A stretch of 64,000 nt of DNA from Streptomyces panaciradicis (GCF_023516615.1 NZ_JAMGBF010000010.1:62001-126000), one strand, 5' to 3'. Positions 39,942 through 49,374 are shown, counted from the first letter of the stretch. Notes: generated by a model not told the origin, from the letters alone. Numbers and translations are program-made.

Positions 39942-41345
39942 ATGGCCACGGACTACGAGTACGGGCAGGGTCACGGATCGGGGCACGGATCGGGGCACGG
40001 AACCGGCTTCGGAACCGGGTTCGGGTACTCCGGGCCCACCGGTGAGCGGCGGCATCGGCTGCCGGCCGGGCTGCGTGCGCCGTTCGAGGCGCGCAGCTGG
40101 CGCGAGTTCGGGTACGTGCTGCTCAGCCTGCCGATCGGCATCCTGCTCTTCGTGTACGCGATCACCATGGTGTCGCTGGGGGCGGGGCTGCTGGTCACCT
40201 TTCTGGGGATCCCGGTGCTGGCGGCGGGGCTGGCCGGGTGCCGGGGGTTCGGGGCGCTGGAGCGGGCGCGGGCCCGCGGCATGCTGGGGCTGGAGGTGGC
40301 CGACCCCGAGCCGCTGCGGATGAAGAAGTCCGGGGTGATGGCGTGGATGGGGGCGGTGCTGAAGAGCGGCACGTCGTGGCGGACGCTGCTGTACGCGGTG
40401 CTGCAGTTCCCCTGGTCGGTGTTCTCGTTCGTGGTCGCCGTGAACTTCTGGGCGTACGGGTGGGCGCTGCTGACGTACCCGCTGTGGTTCTGGGTCTTCC
40501 CCGCGTACGTCGGCCAGGGCGGCCTCCAGCTGTACGGCGACGCGCACCACTCGGTCTACCTGGACAACCCCTTCGAGATCACCGTGACGGCGCTGGTGGG
40601 GCTGTTGTTCACGCTGGCCACGCCGTGGATCGTGCGGGCGCTGACGACGGTGGACCGGCTGATGGTGCACGGGCTGCTCGGGCCGTCGCGGCTGTCGGCG
40701 CGGGTGGTGGAGCTGGAGTCCGACCGGGGCGTCGTGGTGGACACGGCGGCCGCTGACCTGCGGCGCATCGAGCGCGACCTGCACGACGGCGCCCAGGCCC
40801 GGCTGGTGGCGCTGGCGATGGATCTGGGGCTGGCGAAGGAGAAGCTGACCGAGGACCCGCAGGCGGCGGCGCGCATGGTGGACGAGGCGCACGGCGAGGT
40901 GAAGACGGCGCTGCAGGAGCTGCGGGACCTGGCGCGCGGGATCCACCCGGCGGTACTGACGGACCGGGGGCTGGACGCGGCGCTGTCGGCGGTGGCCTCG
41001 CGGTGCACCGTGCCGGTGCAGGTGGAGGTGGATCTCGCCGAGCGGCCGGCGCCCGCCATCGAGGGCATCGCGTACTTCACCGTGTCGGAGCTGCTGCAGA
41101 ACATCAGCAAGCACTCGCGGGCCACCTGGGCGGCGGTGGACGTGTGGCGGGTGGAGGACCGGCTGATGGTGCAGGTGATGGACAACGGCGTGGGGGGCGC
41201 GGACGCCTCCGGCGGGTCGGGGCTGGGAGGGCTCGCGGAGCGGCTGGACGCCGTGGACGGGATCCTCGTGGTGGACTCGCCGGCCGGCGGGCCGACGCGG
41301 GTGACCGCGGAGCTGCCGTGGCGCTCGGAGCGGGCGCTGGGCTGA
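39942..41345 (+). CDS. Sensor histidine kinase (HisKA_3), second of a tandem pair
   Basis: A 467-residue kinase like its neighbour. It starts with a Gly/His-rich segment (GHGSGHGSGHGTGFGTGFG) that could bind metal, followed by the same sensor domain with two helix pairs, the H-box RRIERDLHDGAQARLVALAM, and ATPase motifs LLQNISKHSRATWAAVDVW, VMDNGVGGADAS and GSGLGGLAERLDAVDG. The start could be ATG 39942 or GTG 39915; neither has a strong ribosome site. It precedes a hairpin and the response-regulator gene. Confidence 0.9.
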   Translation: MATDYEYGQGHGSGHGSGHGTGFGTGFGYSGPTGERRHRLPAGLRAPFEARSWREFGYVLLSLPIGILLFVYAITMVSLGAGLLVTFLGIPVLAAGLAGCRGFGALERARARGMLGLEVADPEPLRMKKSGVMAWMGAVLKSGTSWRTLLYAVLQFPWSVFSFVVAVNFWAYGWALLTYPLWFWVFPAYVGQGGLQLYGDAHHSVYLDNPFEITVTALVGLLFTLATPWIVRALTTVDRLMVHGLLGPSRLSARVVELESDRGVVVDTAAADLRRIERDLHDGAQARLVALAMDLGLAKEKLTEDPQAAARMVDEAHGEVKTALQELRDLARGIHPAVLTDRGLDAALSAVASRCTVPVQVEVDLAERPAPAIEGIAYFTVSELLQNISKHSRATWAAVDVWRVEDRLMVQVMDNGVGGADASGGSGLGGLAERLDAVDGILVVDSPAGGPTRVTAELPWRSERALG

Positions 41346-41366
41346 CCGCCGACGGTCGTAGGCACC

Positions 41367-41395
41367 GACGCCCGGGGGCTGGTCCCCCGGGCGTC
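41367..41395 (+). terminator. Hairpin between the kinase and response-regulator genes
   Basis: A 12-bp perfect stem (41367-41378 with 41384-41395) with a 5-base loop, 21 bases after the kinase stop. The regulator therefore probably has a separate promoter or only partial readthrough. Confidence 0.7.
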
Positions 41396-41586
41396 GTCGG
41401 CCCTGAAGGGGCCTCGGGGCCTCGTCCTGTGAGCGCGGGAGGGGCGGAAACCCCCCGGAACCCGTCGTACCGTGCACGCTTTCGGGTTGAATCACGTCGG
41501 CCGGGCGCACCCGGGTCCGAATGCTGGAATGCTGGACTACTGGCAGACGGAGTCGGGCTGGGGGGCCGGAGATCGTGGAGGACAGG

Positions 41587-42246
41587 GTGCGGGTGGTCAT
41601 CGCCGAGGATTCAGTGCTGCTCAGGGAGGGGCTGACCCGGCTGCTGACCGATCGCGGGCACGAGGTCGTCGCCGGTGTCGGCGACGGGGACGCGCTGATC
41701 AAGACCATCACGGAGCTGGACGGACAGGGCGAGCTGCCGGACGTGGTGGTGGCCGACGTCCGCATGCCCCCGACGCACACCGACGAAGGGGTGCGGGCGG
41801 CCGTGGAACTGCGCAAGTCGCATCCCGGTCTCGGGGTACTCGTACTGTCGCAATACGTGGAGGAGCGGTACGCCACCGAACTGCTGGCCGGTTCCAGCCA
41901 CGGCGTCGGCTATCTGCTGAAGGACCGGGTCGCCGAGGTCCGTGAGTTCGTGGACGCGGTCGTGCGGGTGGCCCAGGGCGGAACCGCGCTGGACCCGGAG
42001 GTGGTCGCTCAGCTGCTCGGCCGGAGCAGGAAGCAGGACGTCCTGGCCGGGCTGACGCCACGGGAGCGGGAGGTGCTGGGGCTGATGGCCGAGGGACGTA
42101 CCAACGGGGCGATCGCGCGGCAGCTGGTGGTCAGCGACGGGGCCGTGGAGAAGCACGTCAGCAACATCTTCCTGAAGCTGGGGCTGTCCCAGAGTGACGG
42201 GGATCACCGGCGGGTTCTAGCGGTGCTCAGGTACTTGAACTCGTGA
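41587..42246 (+). CDS. LuxR-type (NarL family) response regulator
   Basis: A 219-residue regulator. The receiver has VRVVIAEDSVLLREGLTRLL (acidic pair), the phosphorylated Asp in VVVADVRMPP and the Lys in GVGYLLKDRVAE. The C-terminal helix-turn-helix reads LTPREREVLGLMAEGRTNGA and VVSDGAVEKHVSNIFLKLGL. The GTG at 41587 has GGAGG 5 bases upstream; a GTG at 41575 is possible. It should be the partner of one or both upstream kinases. Confidence 0.92.
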   Translation: MRVVIAEDSVLLREGLTRLLTDRGHEVVAGVGDGDALIKTITELDGQGELPDVVVADVRMPPTHTDEGVRAAVELRKSHPGLGVLVLSQYVEERYATELLAGSSHGVGYLLKDRVAEVREFVDAVVRVAQGGTALDPEVVAQLLGRSRKQDVLAGLTPREREVLGLMAEGRTNGAIARQLVVSDGAVEKHVSNIFLKLGLSQSDGDHRRVLAVLRYLNS

Positions 42247-42544
42247 CGGGACGACACTGAGATCGGTGGTCACGCGTTCGACCGTCGAGCCGGTGTTCCG
42301 TCGTCTGTCGTCCGGCGACCGTGCGGCGTCGTGGGCCCAGAACCGAACCGTTCGCGGGGAGCGTCTTCAAAGGCAGCGCCGGGGGGCGAGAAATCATGAC
42401 AAGTCATGGCGTCGCAGCGTCTCAGAACCGTGTCCATCATGCGAATGACCGAGGGAAGGCGACCCTAACGGACGTAGGGTTGATCCAGGGAAGGCCTGCG
42501 GGAAGGCCGGTCCCAGACAGCCGCCTCGAGGGAGGTCCAGTTCA
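42247..42544 (+). other. Intergenic region before korA
   Basis: 298 bases with no convincing gene. TTCGCGGGGAGCGTCTTCAA and similar GC-rich sequence give no clear sigma-70 boxes. GGAGG lies before the GTG of korA at 42545. The promoter of the korAB operon should be here. Confidence 0.4.
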
Positions 42545-44470
42545 GTGACCAGCCAGGTCAGCAGGACAGCGGAGCAGGCCGAAGAATCCGTACTGGGAGA
42601 GCAGCGCAAGCCGGCCGGAACGAAGGACGTACGCAGGCTGGACCGGGTGATCATCCGGTTCGCGGGTGACTCCGGTGACGGGATGCAGCTCACCGGCGAC
42701 CGCTTCACCTCGGAGACCGCGTCCTTCGGAAACGATCTCTCCACCCTTCCCAACTTCCCGGCCGAGATCCGGGCGCCCGCCGGCACCCTGCCGGGCGTCT
42801 CGTCGTTCCAGCTGCACTTCGCCGACCACGACATCCTCACCCCCGGTGACGCGCCGAACGTCCTGGTGGCGATGAACCCGGCCGCTCTGAAGGCGAACAT
42901 CGGCGATCTGCCGCGGGGCGCGGAGATCATCGTCAACACGGACGAGTTCACCAAACGGGCGATGCAGAAGGTCGGCTACACCGCCTCCCCGCTGGAGGAC
43001 GGCTCGCTGGACGGCTACAGCCTGCACCCGGTGCCGCTGACGACGCTGACGGTGGAGGCGCTGAAGGACTTCGACCTGTCCCGCAAGGAGGCCGAGCGCA
43101 GCAAGAACATGTTCGCGCTGGGTCTGCTGTCGTGGATGTACCACCGGCCCACGGAGGGCACGGAGAAGTTCCTGCGGACGAAGTTCGCGAAGAAGCCGCA
43201 GATCGCCGAGGCGAACCTGGCGGCGTACCGGGCGGGCTGGAACTTCGGGGAGACGACGGAGGACTTCGCGGTCTCCTACGAGATCGCGCCCGCGACGACG
43301 GCCTTCCCGACCGGCACCTACCGCAACATCTCCGGGAACCTGGCTCTGGCGTACGGCCTGGTCGCGGCCTCCCGCCAGGCGGATCTGCCGCTGTTTTTGG
43401 GCTCGTACCCCATCACCCCGGCCTCGGACATCCTGCACGAGCTGAGCAAGCACAAGAACTTCGGCGTACGGACCTTCCAGGCCGAGGACGAGATCGCCGG
43501 CATCGGCGCGGCGCTGGGCGCGGCCTTCGGCGGCTCGCTGGGGGTGACGACGACGTCCGGTCCGGGCGTGGCCCTCAAGAGCGAGACGATCGGGCTGGCG
43601 GTCTCCCTGGAGCTGCCGCTGCTGATCATCGACATCCAGCGGGGCGGGCCGTCGACCGGTCTGCCGACCAAGACCGAGCAGGCGGACCTGCTGCAGGCGA
43701 TGTTCGGCCGCAACGGCGAGGCCCCGGTGCCGGTCGTGGCCCCGTGCACGCCGGCGGACTGCTTCGACGCGGCGATGGAGGCGGCCCGGATCGCGCTGAC
43801 CTACCGCACCCCGGTGATGCTGCTCTCCGACGGCTACCTGGCCAACGGCTCCGAGCCCTGGCGCATCCCCGAGCTGGACGAACTCCCCGATCTGAGCGTG
43901 CAGTTCGCTCAGGGCCCGAACCACACCCTGGACGACGGCACCGAGGTGTTCTGGCCCTACAAGCGCGACCCCCAGACGCTCGCGCGCCCCTGGGCCGTCC
44001 CCGGCACGCCGGGCCTGGAACACCGCATCGGCGGCATCGAGAAGCAGGACGGCTCGGGCAACATCTCCTACGACCCGGCCAACCACGACTTCATGGTCCG
44101 CACCCGCCAGGCCAAGATCGACGGCATCGATGTCCCCGACGTCGAGGTGGACGACCCGCACGGCGCGTCCACCCTGGTGCTGGGCTGGGGCTCGACCTAC
44201 GGCCCCATCACGGCGGCGGTACGGCGGCTGCGCGCGGGCGAATCCATCGCCCAGGCGCATCTGCGCCACCTCAACCCGTTCCCGAGGAATCTCGGCACGG
44301 TGTTGCAGCGCTACGACAAGGTGGTGATCCCCGAGATGAACCTCGGGCAGCTCGCCACGCTGATCCGGGCGAAGTACCTGGTGGACGCCCACTCGTACAA
44401 CCAGGTGAACGGCATGCCGTTCAAGGCTGAGCAGCTCGCCACGGCTCTCAAGGAGGCCATCGATGGCTGA
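42545..44470 (+). CDS. korA: 2-oxoacid:ferredoxin oxidoreductase alpha (gamma-alpha fusion)
   Basis: A 641-residue subunit of KorAB, the oxygen-tolerant 2-oxoglutarate:ferredoxin oxidoreductase of actinobacteria. The N-terminal third (VIIRFAGDSGDGMQLTGDRF) is the gamma domain, which holds the CoA-binding region; the alpha domain has LFLGSYPITPASDILHELSK, TFQAEDEIAGIGAALGAAFG and VTTTSGPGVALKSETIGLAV, typical of the pyrimidine side of the TPP site. With KorB it converts 2-oxoglutarate, or another 2-oxoacid, to the acyl-CoA and reduces ferredoxin. GTG start with GGAGG upstream. The stop overlaps korB by 8 bases. Confidence 0.95.
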   Translation: MTSQVSRTAEQAEESVLGEQRKPAGTKDVRRLDRVIIRFAGDSGDGMQLTGDRFTSETASFGNDLSTLPNFPAEIRAPAGTLPGVSSFQLHFADHDILTPGDAPNVLVAMNPAALKANIGDLPRGAEIIVNTDEFTKRAMQKVGYTASPLEDGSLDGYSLHPVPLTTLTVEALKDFDLSRKEAERSKNMFALGLLSWMYHRPTEGTEKFLRTKFAKKPQIAEANLAAYRAGWNFGETTEDFAVSYEIAPATTAFPTGTYRNISGNLALAYGLVAASRQADLPLFLGSYPITPASDILHELSKHKNFGVRTFQAEDEIAGIGAALGAAFGGSLGVTTTSGPGVALKSETIGLAVSLELPLLIIDIQRGGPSTGLPTKTEQADLLQAMFGRNGEAPVPVVAPCTPADCFDAAMEAARIALTYRTPVMLLSDGYLANGSEPWRIPELDELPDLSVQFAQGPNHTLDDGTEVFWPYKRDPQTLARPWAVPGTPGLEHRIGGIEKQDGSGNISYDPANHDFMVRTRQAKIDGIDVPDVEVDDPHGASTLVLGWGSTYGPITAAVRRLRAGESIAQAHLRHLNPFPRNLGTVLQRYDKVVIPEMNLGQLATLIRAKYLVDAHSYNQVNGMPFKAEQLATALKEAIDG

Positions 44471-45542
44471 GACGACCACGGAAGGCACGGGCACGATCGA
44501 GGCGCTCTCGCTCGTCCCCAAGGCCGAGGCCCGCCAGTCCATGAAGGACTTCAAGTCCGATCAGGAAGTGCGCTGGTGCCCCGGCTGCGGTGACTACGCG
44601 ATCCTGGCGGCCGTCCAGGGCTTCATGCCGGAGCTGGGGCTGGCCAAGGAGAACATCGTCTTCGTCTCGGGCATCGGCTGCTCGTCACGCTTCCCGTACT
44701 ACATGAACACGTACGGCATGCACTCCATCCACGGCCGCGCGCCGGCCATCGCGACGGGTCTGGCCGCCTCGCGCCGGGACCTGTCCGTGTGGGTGGTCAC
44801 GGGTGACGGCGACGCGCTGTCGATCGGCGGCAACCACCTGATCCACGCGCTGCGCCGCAACGTCAACCTCAAGATCCTGCTGTTCAACAACCGGATCTAC
44901 GGTCTGACGAAGGGCCAGTACTCCCCGACCTCCGAGGTCGGCAAGATCACCAAGTCGACGCCGATGGGCTCGCTGGACGCGCCGTTCAACCCGGTCTCGC
45001 TGGCGCTGGGCGCGGAGGCGTCCTTCGTGGCCCGGACCATCGACTCCGACCGCAAGCACCTGACCGAGGTCCTGCGGCAGGCCGCCGCCCACCCGGGCAC
45101 GGCCCTGATCGAGATCTACCAGAACTGCAACATCTTCAACGACGGCGCCTTCGACGCGGTGAAGGACAAGCAGCGGGCGGAGGAGGCGGTGATCCGGCTG
45201 GAGCACGGGCAGCCGATCCGCTTCGGTGCGGACGGTTCGCGAGGAGTCGTCCGGGACGCGGCGACCGGTGACCTGAAGGTCGTGACGGTGACGCCGGAGA
45301 ACGAGGCGCAGGTCCTGGTGCACGACGCCCACGCGGCGTCCCCCACCACGGCCTTCGCCCTGTCCCGGCTGGCCGACCCCGACACCCTGCACCACACCCC
45401 GATCGGCGTCCTGCGGTCCGTGGACCGCCCGGTCTACGACACCCAGATGGCCGACCAGCTGGACACGGCGATCGAACAACACGGCAAGGGCGACCTGGCG
45501 GCACTGCTGGCGGGCGGGGACACGTGGACGGTGGTGGGCTGA
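44463..45542 (+). CDS. korB: 2-oxoacid:ferredoxin oxidoreductase beta
   Basis: A 359-residue subunit that binds TPP and one [4Fe-4S] cluster. WCPGCGDYAILAAVQGFMPE and SGIGCSSRFPYYMNTYGMHS contain cluster and active-site residues; VVTGDGDALSIGGNHLIHAL with FNNRIYGLTKGQYSPTSEVG is the TPP-magnesium motif. Ends the operon and is followed by a strong terminator. The nuo cluster a few genes away lacks the NADH module, so reduced ferredoxin might feed it; that link is inference. Confidence 0.95.
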   Translation: MAETTTEGTGTIEALSLVPKAEARQSMKDFKSDQEVRWCPGCGDYAILAAVQGFMPELGLAKENIVFVSGIGCSSRFPYYMNTYGMHSIHGRAPAIATGLAASRRDLSVWVVTGDGDALSIGGNHLIHALRRNVNLKILLFNNRIYGLTKGQYSPTSEVGKITKSTPMGSLDAPFNPVSLALGAEASFVARTIDSDRKHLTEVLRQAAAHPGTALIEIYQNCNIFNDGAFDAVKDKQRAEEAVIRLEHGQPIRFGADGSRGVVRDAATGDLKVVTVTPENEAQVLVHDAHAASPTTAFALSRLADPDTLHHTPIGVLRSVDRPVYDTQMADQLDTAIEQHGKGDLAALLAGGDTWTVVG

Positions 45543-45558
45543 CACCCGTCGGACGTAC

Positions 45559-45597
45559 CGAGGGGCCCGGACACCGTGCAGGTGTCCGGGCCCCTCG
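45559..45597 (+). terminator. Strong terminator after korAB
   Basis: A 17-bp perfect stem (45559-45575 with 45581-45597) with a 5-base loop and TTCGTTTC after it. It also ends the convergent gene at 45604-45885. Confidence 0.9.
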
Positions 45598-45603
45598 TTC
45601 GTT

Positions 45604-45885
45604 TCACGCGTCGGGGATGTCCTTCTTGGCGCGGATGAGGGTCTCGCGGGTGATCACGACGATGCGCTCGTAGTCGGCCCTTGCGGCGTCCGGGGGGAGA
45701 TGGGAGTCGAGGGCGGCCGTGGCTTCGGTTCCGATGATGGCGTAGTTTCCGTCGGACAGCTCGAAGATGTCCGGGCAGGTCTCGCCGGTGTGGCTGCCCC
45801 GCTGCCGCGGGGAGGCGCCGATGCGGCGGGAGATGCGGACGGACGAGAGCTCATCGTGCAATTCAGCAGCTCCCTCTCGAGGCAC
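45604..45885 (-). CDS. Small conserved protein, function unknown
   Basis: A 93-residue protein reading MPREGAAELHDELSSVRISR, then TGETCPDIFELSDGNYAIIG and ADYERIVVITRETLIRAKKD. Proteins with this DGNYAIIGTEAT core are common in Streptomyces next to small regulators; I recall no function. The GTG at 45885 has GAGG close upstream; a TTG at 45861 with GGGAG upstream could be the true start. Confidence 0.6.
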   Translation of the reverse strand: MPREGAAELHDELSSVRISRRIGASPRQRGSHTGETCPDIFELSDGNYAIIGTEATAALDSHLPPDAARADYERIVVITRETLIRAKKDIPDA

Positions 45886-46086
45886 TGAGGCCTCGCATCA
45901 ACAAGGGCGGCAGTGCCTAACGACTGCCACCCTCGGAGGTCACGATGACCCTGCGAAAGTCTCGCCATTCGTGACGCCCCTCACACCTGTTCGCCCCCAC
46001 ACGCCGCGCCGATTCACCCCTGCGCCCCGCGCCCTTTCACCCTCACGCGCCGACAGCGCTCCCTCCTCCACCGGACGGGCTCCGGC

Positions 46087-46662
46087 TCAGTCGCCCGGCG
46101 GCTCGGGCGAGGGTCCGACGATCCACCACTCCTCGGGATCGTCCGCCAGCTCCTCCATGAGGGTGTCCACCGCCTCGCCGACCAGCCGTTCCAGCGATCC
46201 GGCGGCGAGACTGCGCCGGTGCTCGACCGTGCGCTCCCAGTACTCGGCGAACACCTCGTTGCGGCACAGCACGCGCAGGTTGCCGAGCAGCTCGCTCCAG
46301 TCGATGGTGCCCGTCCGGTGGGACAGCAGGATCGTGGCGTACTCCCGGTTGGCGAACAGCATCTGGCGGCGCTTGTGCTCGGAGATGCCGCTCAGTGTGC
46401 TCATCGCGGCGGCGAGGGTGGGGTCGTCTATGGCCCGGTCGAGCTGCTCCGTGAGGAGGCGGTGCACCTGGATCTCGTTGGCCCGGCGCAGTTCCCGCCC
46501 GATGGCGTGGAGTTCCTCGCCGAGACGGGCGATCTGGGCCACCAGATCCGGCAGCGTCGTCTCCTGGCGGCGGGTTCCCCTTTTCCCGGGCGACCGGAGC
46601 ACACCCCATCCCGCCGCCATTGCAGAACCGATCCGCCTAGCGACCGGAGTCAGTGTGACCAT
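46087..46662 (-). CDS. DUF6082-like protein, function unknown
   Basis: A 191-residue soluble, helical protein with HAIGRELRRANEIQVHRLLT and LLSHRTGTIDWSELLGNLRV, and a C-terminal DDPEEWWIVGPSPEPPGD. I recall this kind as DUF6082 in Streptomyces, without an assigned role. The ATG at 46662 has a G-rich site 8 bases upstream and is preferred to the ATG at 46692. It is not in an obvious operon. Confidence 0.6.
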   Translation of the reverse strand: MVTLTPVARRIGSAMAAGWGVLRSPGKRGTRRQETTLPDLVAQIARLGEELHAIGRELRRANEIQVHRLLTEQLDRAIDDPTLAAAMSTLSGISEHKRRQMLFANREYATILLSHRTGTIDWSELLGNLRVLCRNEVFAEYWERTVEHRRSLAAGSLERLVGEAVDTLMEELADDPEEWWIVGPSPEPPGD

Positions 46663-46842
46663 GTCAGGGAAACCCCCCGGGTGCGATACCACTCCGCATC
46701 CAGCCTGCCCTGCGCGTCACCTCGGCACGGGAGGCGGAGAGGGGGCGCACGGATGGACGTGGCACCCATGCCGCCCGAAGCCCTGACCTCCGTGTGCCCC
46801 CTGGCGCCGCCCCCATCCCGTTGACGGCTCCGGCGCGGCGGG

Positions 46843-47265
46843 TCAGCCCTGCGCAGCGGCGGCCTTTCGCACGTCGTACCGCTCCCGTGCCTCCTGTACC
46901 GCCCCCATTCGCCTCTGCGTCCACTCGGCCAGCCCCCGCACCTGTTCGGCGGCCTCTCGGCCCAGGTCGGTGAGGGAGTAGTCGACCCTCGGGGGGATCA
47001 CCGGCCTTGCGTCGCGGTGGACCAGGCCGTCGCGTTCCAGGGTCTGCAGGGTCTGGGTGAGCATCTTCTCGCTGACCCCTTTGCCCACCCGGCCGATCGC
47101 CCGGCGCAGTTCGCTGAAGCGGTAGGGGCGGTCGAGGAGCTCGATCAGGACCAGCACGCCCCAGCGGCTGGTGACGTGTTCCAGGACGAGGCGATGGGGG
47201 CACATCGTCTCGCCGGTGTCGTTCCCGGAGACGGCGGGCGGCGAGGTGCTGGTACTTACGGCCAT
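46843..47265 (-). CDS. HxlR-family transcriptional regulator
   Basis: A 140-residue winged-helix regulator. Residues 22-100 contain CPHRLVLEHVTSRWGVLVLI and RFSELRRAIGRVGKGVSEKM, then LTQTLQTLERDGLVHRDARP, the HxlR signature, with the Cys (redox or ligand sensing) at the start. It is divergent from an NmrA/QorB-like gene 90 bases away, the common YtfH-YtfG/QorR-QorB arrangement in which the regulator represses the reductase until a quinone or electrophile appears. Confidence 0.9.
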   Translation of the reverse strand: MAVSTSTSPPAVSGNDTGETMCPHRLVLEHVTSRWGVLVLIELLDRPYRFSELRRAIGRVGKGVSEKMLTQTLQTLERDGLVHRDARPVIPPRVDYSLTDLGREAAEQVRGLAEWTQRRMGAVQEARERYDVRKAAAAQG

Positions 47266-47268
47266 GCC

Positions 47269-47293
47269 AGTACCTTACTTCAAAGTGGGTACT
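47269..47293. promoter_or_regulatory. Candidate HxlR operator in the divergent promoter
   Basis: AGTACC (47269-47274) and GGTACT (47288-47293) form an inverted repeat with further partial symmetry inside (TACTTCAAAGT). It lies directly next to the regulator start codon and about 60 bases before the reductase gene. HxlR proteins usually bind palindromes containing GTAC, such as this. Confidence 0.6.
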
Positions 47294-47355
47294 TTCCAAT
47301 AGTTAGCGCTTCTCCTAGGGTTAGTGCATCCGCACCCCACAAGGAGTCCCACATC

Positions 47356-48210
47356 ATGAGCATCGTCGTCACCGGAGCAACCGGACACCTCGGCCGTCAC
47401 GTCGTGGAGCAGCTGCTGGAGAAGGTCCCGGCGGAGCAGATCACGGCCGTCGTCCGCGACGAGGCCAAGGCGGCCGACCTCGCCGCACGCGGCGTGCGGC
47501 TCGCGGTCGCCGACTACAACACCCCCGAGACCTTCGACCACGTCTTCTCGGCCGGTGACAAGGTCCTGCTGATCTCCGGCAGCGAGCTCGGCAACGACCG
47601 CGTGGGCCAGCACAAGGTCGTCATCAACGCGGCCAAGGCCGCCGGCGTGGCCCTGCTCGCCTACACCAGCGCCCCCGGCACCCTGAAGGCCGCACTCGCC
47701 GACGACCACCGCGACACCGAGGCGGCCCTGCTGAACTCCGGCCTGCCCTACGTGCTGCTGCGCAACGGCTGGTACAACGAGAACTACACCGAGCAGCTCG
47801 CCCCCGTCCTGCAGTACAACGCCGTCACCCAGGCGGCCGGCGAGGGCCGCGTCTCCTCCGCCGCCCGCGCCGACTACGCGGCCGCCGCCGTCGCCGTACT
47901 GACCGGCGAGGGGCACGAGAACAAGACGTACGAGCTGGGCGGCGACGAGGCCTGGAGCTTCGCCGAGTACGCGGCCGAACTGAGCGGGCAGACCGGCAAG
48001 GAGATCGCCTACCACCCCGTCTCCGTCGAGGAGTACACCGGCATCCTGACCGGCGCCGGCCTGCCCGGGCCGGTGGCCGCGATCATCGCCGGCGTGGACG
48101 CCTCCGTCGAGAAGGGCGAGCTGGTCGTCGACAGCGGTGACCTCAGCCGCCTGATCGGCCGCCCGACCACGCCGATCGCCGAGTCGATCACGGCCGCGCT
48201 CAAGGGCTGA
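47356..48210 (+). CDS. NAD(P)H-binding reductase, NmrA/QorB-like
   Basis: A 284-residue atypical SDR. VVTGATGHLGRHVVEQLLEK carries the NADP-binding motif, and VALLAYTSAPGTLKAALADD and LPYVLLRNGWYNENYTEQLA match NAD(P)H:quinone oxidoreductase QorB. It is expected to reduce quinones or sense the NADP redox state. AAGGAG lies about 12 bases before the ATG. Divergent from its probable HxlR repressor. Confidence 0.9.
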   Translation: MSIVVTGATGHLGRHVVEQLLEKVPAEQITAVVRDEAKAADLAARGVRLAVADYNTPETFDHVFSAGDKVLLISGSELGNDRVGQHKVVINAAKAAGVALLAYTSAPGTLKAALADDHRDTEAALLNSGLPYVLLRNGWYNENYTEQLAPVLQYNAVTQAAGEGRVSSAARADYAAAAVAVLTGEGHENKTYELGGDEAWSFAEYAAELSGQTGKEIAYHPVSVEEYTGILTGAGLPGPVAAIIAGVDASVEKGELVVDSGDLSRLIGRPTTPIAESITAALKG

Positions 48211-48245
48211 CCACTCCCCCGCCGAGGGTCTCGCACCCCCACCTC

Positions 48246-48285
48246 CGCGTGTCATGACCGTATGGCGATACGGGCATGACACGCG
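48246..48285 (+). terminator. Terminator after the QorB-like gene
   Basis: An 18-bp stem with one mismatch (48246-48263 with 48268-48285) and a 4-base loop. It lies 35 bases past the stop codon and before rarD. Confidence 0.8.
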
Positions 48286-48347
48286 GGGGTTTCCGGCGTT
48301 ACCTTCGTGGCTGCACGGGTGTGCGACGAGGTGAGCGGGAGGTGCCC

Positions 48348-49304
48348 ATGACCGGGAAGTCGAAGAGCGAGCAGCGGATCGGCCTGCTGAACGGCTTCGC
48401 GGCGTACGGCATGTGGGGTCTCGTCCCCCTCTTCTGGCCCCTGCTCAAGCCCGCCGGATCGGTCGAGATCCTCGCCCACCGCATGGTCTGGTCGCTGGGG
48501 TTCGTGGCCGTCGCACTCGTCGTGATGCGGCGCTGGGCCTGGGCCGGTGAGCTGCTGCGGCAGCCGCGGCGACTGGCCCTGATCACGGTGGCGGCGGCCG
48601 TGATCACGGTCAACTGGGGCGTGTACATCTGGTCCGTGAACAACGGGCACGTCGTCGAGGCCTCGCTCGGGTACTTCATCAATCCGCTGGTCACCATCGC
48701 CCTGGGCGTGCTCGTCCTCAAGGAGCGGCTGCGGCCCGTGCAGTGGGCGGCGGTCGGCATCGGGTTCGCCGCGGTCGTGGTCCTGACGGTCGGGTACGGG
48801 CAGCCGCCGTGGATCTCCCTCACCCTCGCCTTCTCGTTCGCCACGTACGGCTTCGTGAAGAAGAAGGTCGGGCTCGGGGGCATCGAGTCGCTGGCCGCGG
48901 AGACCGCGATCCAGTTCCTGCCGGCGCTCGCCTACCTGCTGTGGCTCGGCTCGCGCGGCGACTCGACCTTCGCGACCGAGGGTCCGGGGCACGGCGCACT
49001 GCTCGCGGCGACCGGAGTGGTCACCGCGCTGCCGCTCGTCTGCTTCGGGGCGGCGGCCATACGGGTGCCGCTGTCGACGCTGGGGCTGCTGCAGTATCTG
49101 GCGCCGGTGTTCCAGTTCCTGCTGGGCATCCTGTACTTCCACGAGGCGATGCCCGTCGAGCGGTGGGCCGGGTTCGCGCTGGTGTGGTTGGCGCTGTGCC
49201 TGCTGACGGCCGACGCCTGGCGCGCCGCGCGCAGGGTCGCCCGGGAGCGGGAGGCGGCCGTGCCGACGATCGCGGCGGCACCGTCCGCTCCGGTGGACGC
49301 CTGA
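48348..49304 (+). CDS. rarD: EamA-family transporter RarD
   Basis: A 318-residue, ten-helix drug/metabolite-type transporter. LNGFAAYGMWGLVPLFWPLL is the standard RarD beginning, and VVEASLGYFINPLVTIALGV and LSTLGLLQYLAPVFQFLLGI the repeat motifs of the two EamA halves. GGGAGGT lies 5 to 8 bases before the ATG. Substrate unknown. The C-terminal 25 residues are soluble. Confidence 0.9.
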   Translation: MTGKSKSEQRIGLLNGFAAYGMWGLVPLFWPLLKPAGSVEILAHRMVWSLGFVAVALVVMRRWAWAGELLRQPRRLALITVAAAVITVNWGVYIWSVNNGHVVEASLGYFINPLVTIALGVLVLKERLRPVQWAAVGIGFAAVVVLTVGYGQPPWISLTLAFSFATYGFVKKKVGLGGIESLAAETAIQFLPALAYLLWLGSRGDSTFATEGPGHGALLAATGVVTALPLVCFGAAAIRVPLSTLGLLQYLAPVFQFLLGILYFHEAMPVERWAGFALVWLALCLLTADAWRAARRVAREREAAVPTIAAAPSAPVDA

Positions 49305-49374
49305 CCCCGACCGGCGCCTCGCGGGAACCGCAGGTCACGGCGGACTGTCGGACCCGGCCGCTATAAGTGGTCCC

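Noticed and set aside
38547..41345. A single 932-residue protein spanning both kinase genes
   Set aside because: Only the last part (from 39942) matches a kinase; the first part is out of frame with the first kinase and is a GC-rich open frame by chance.
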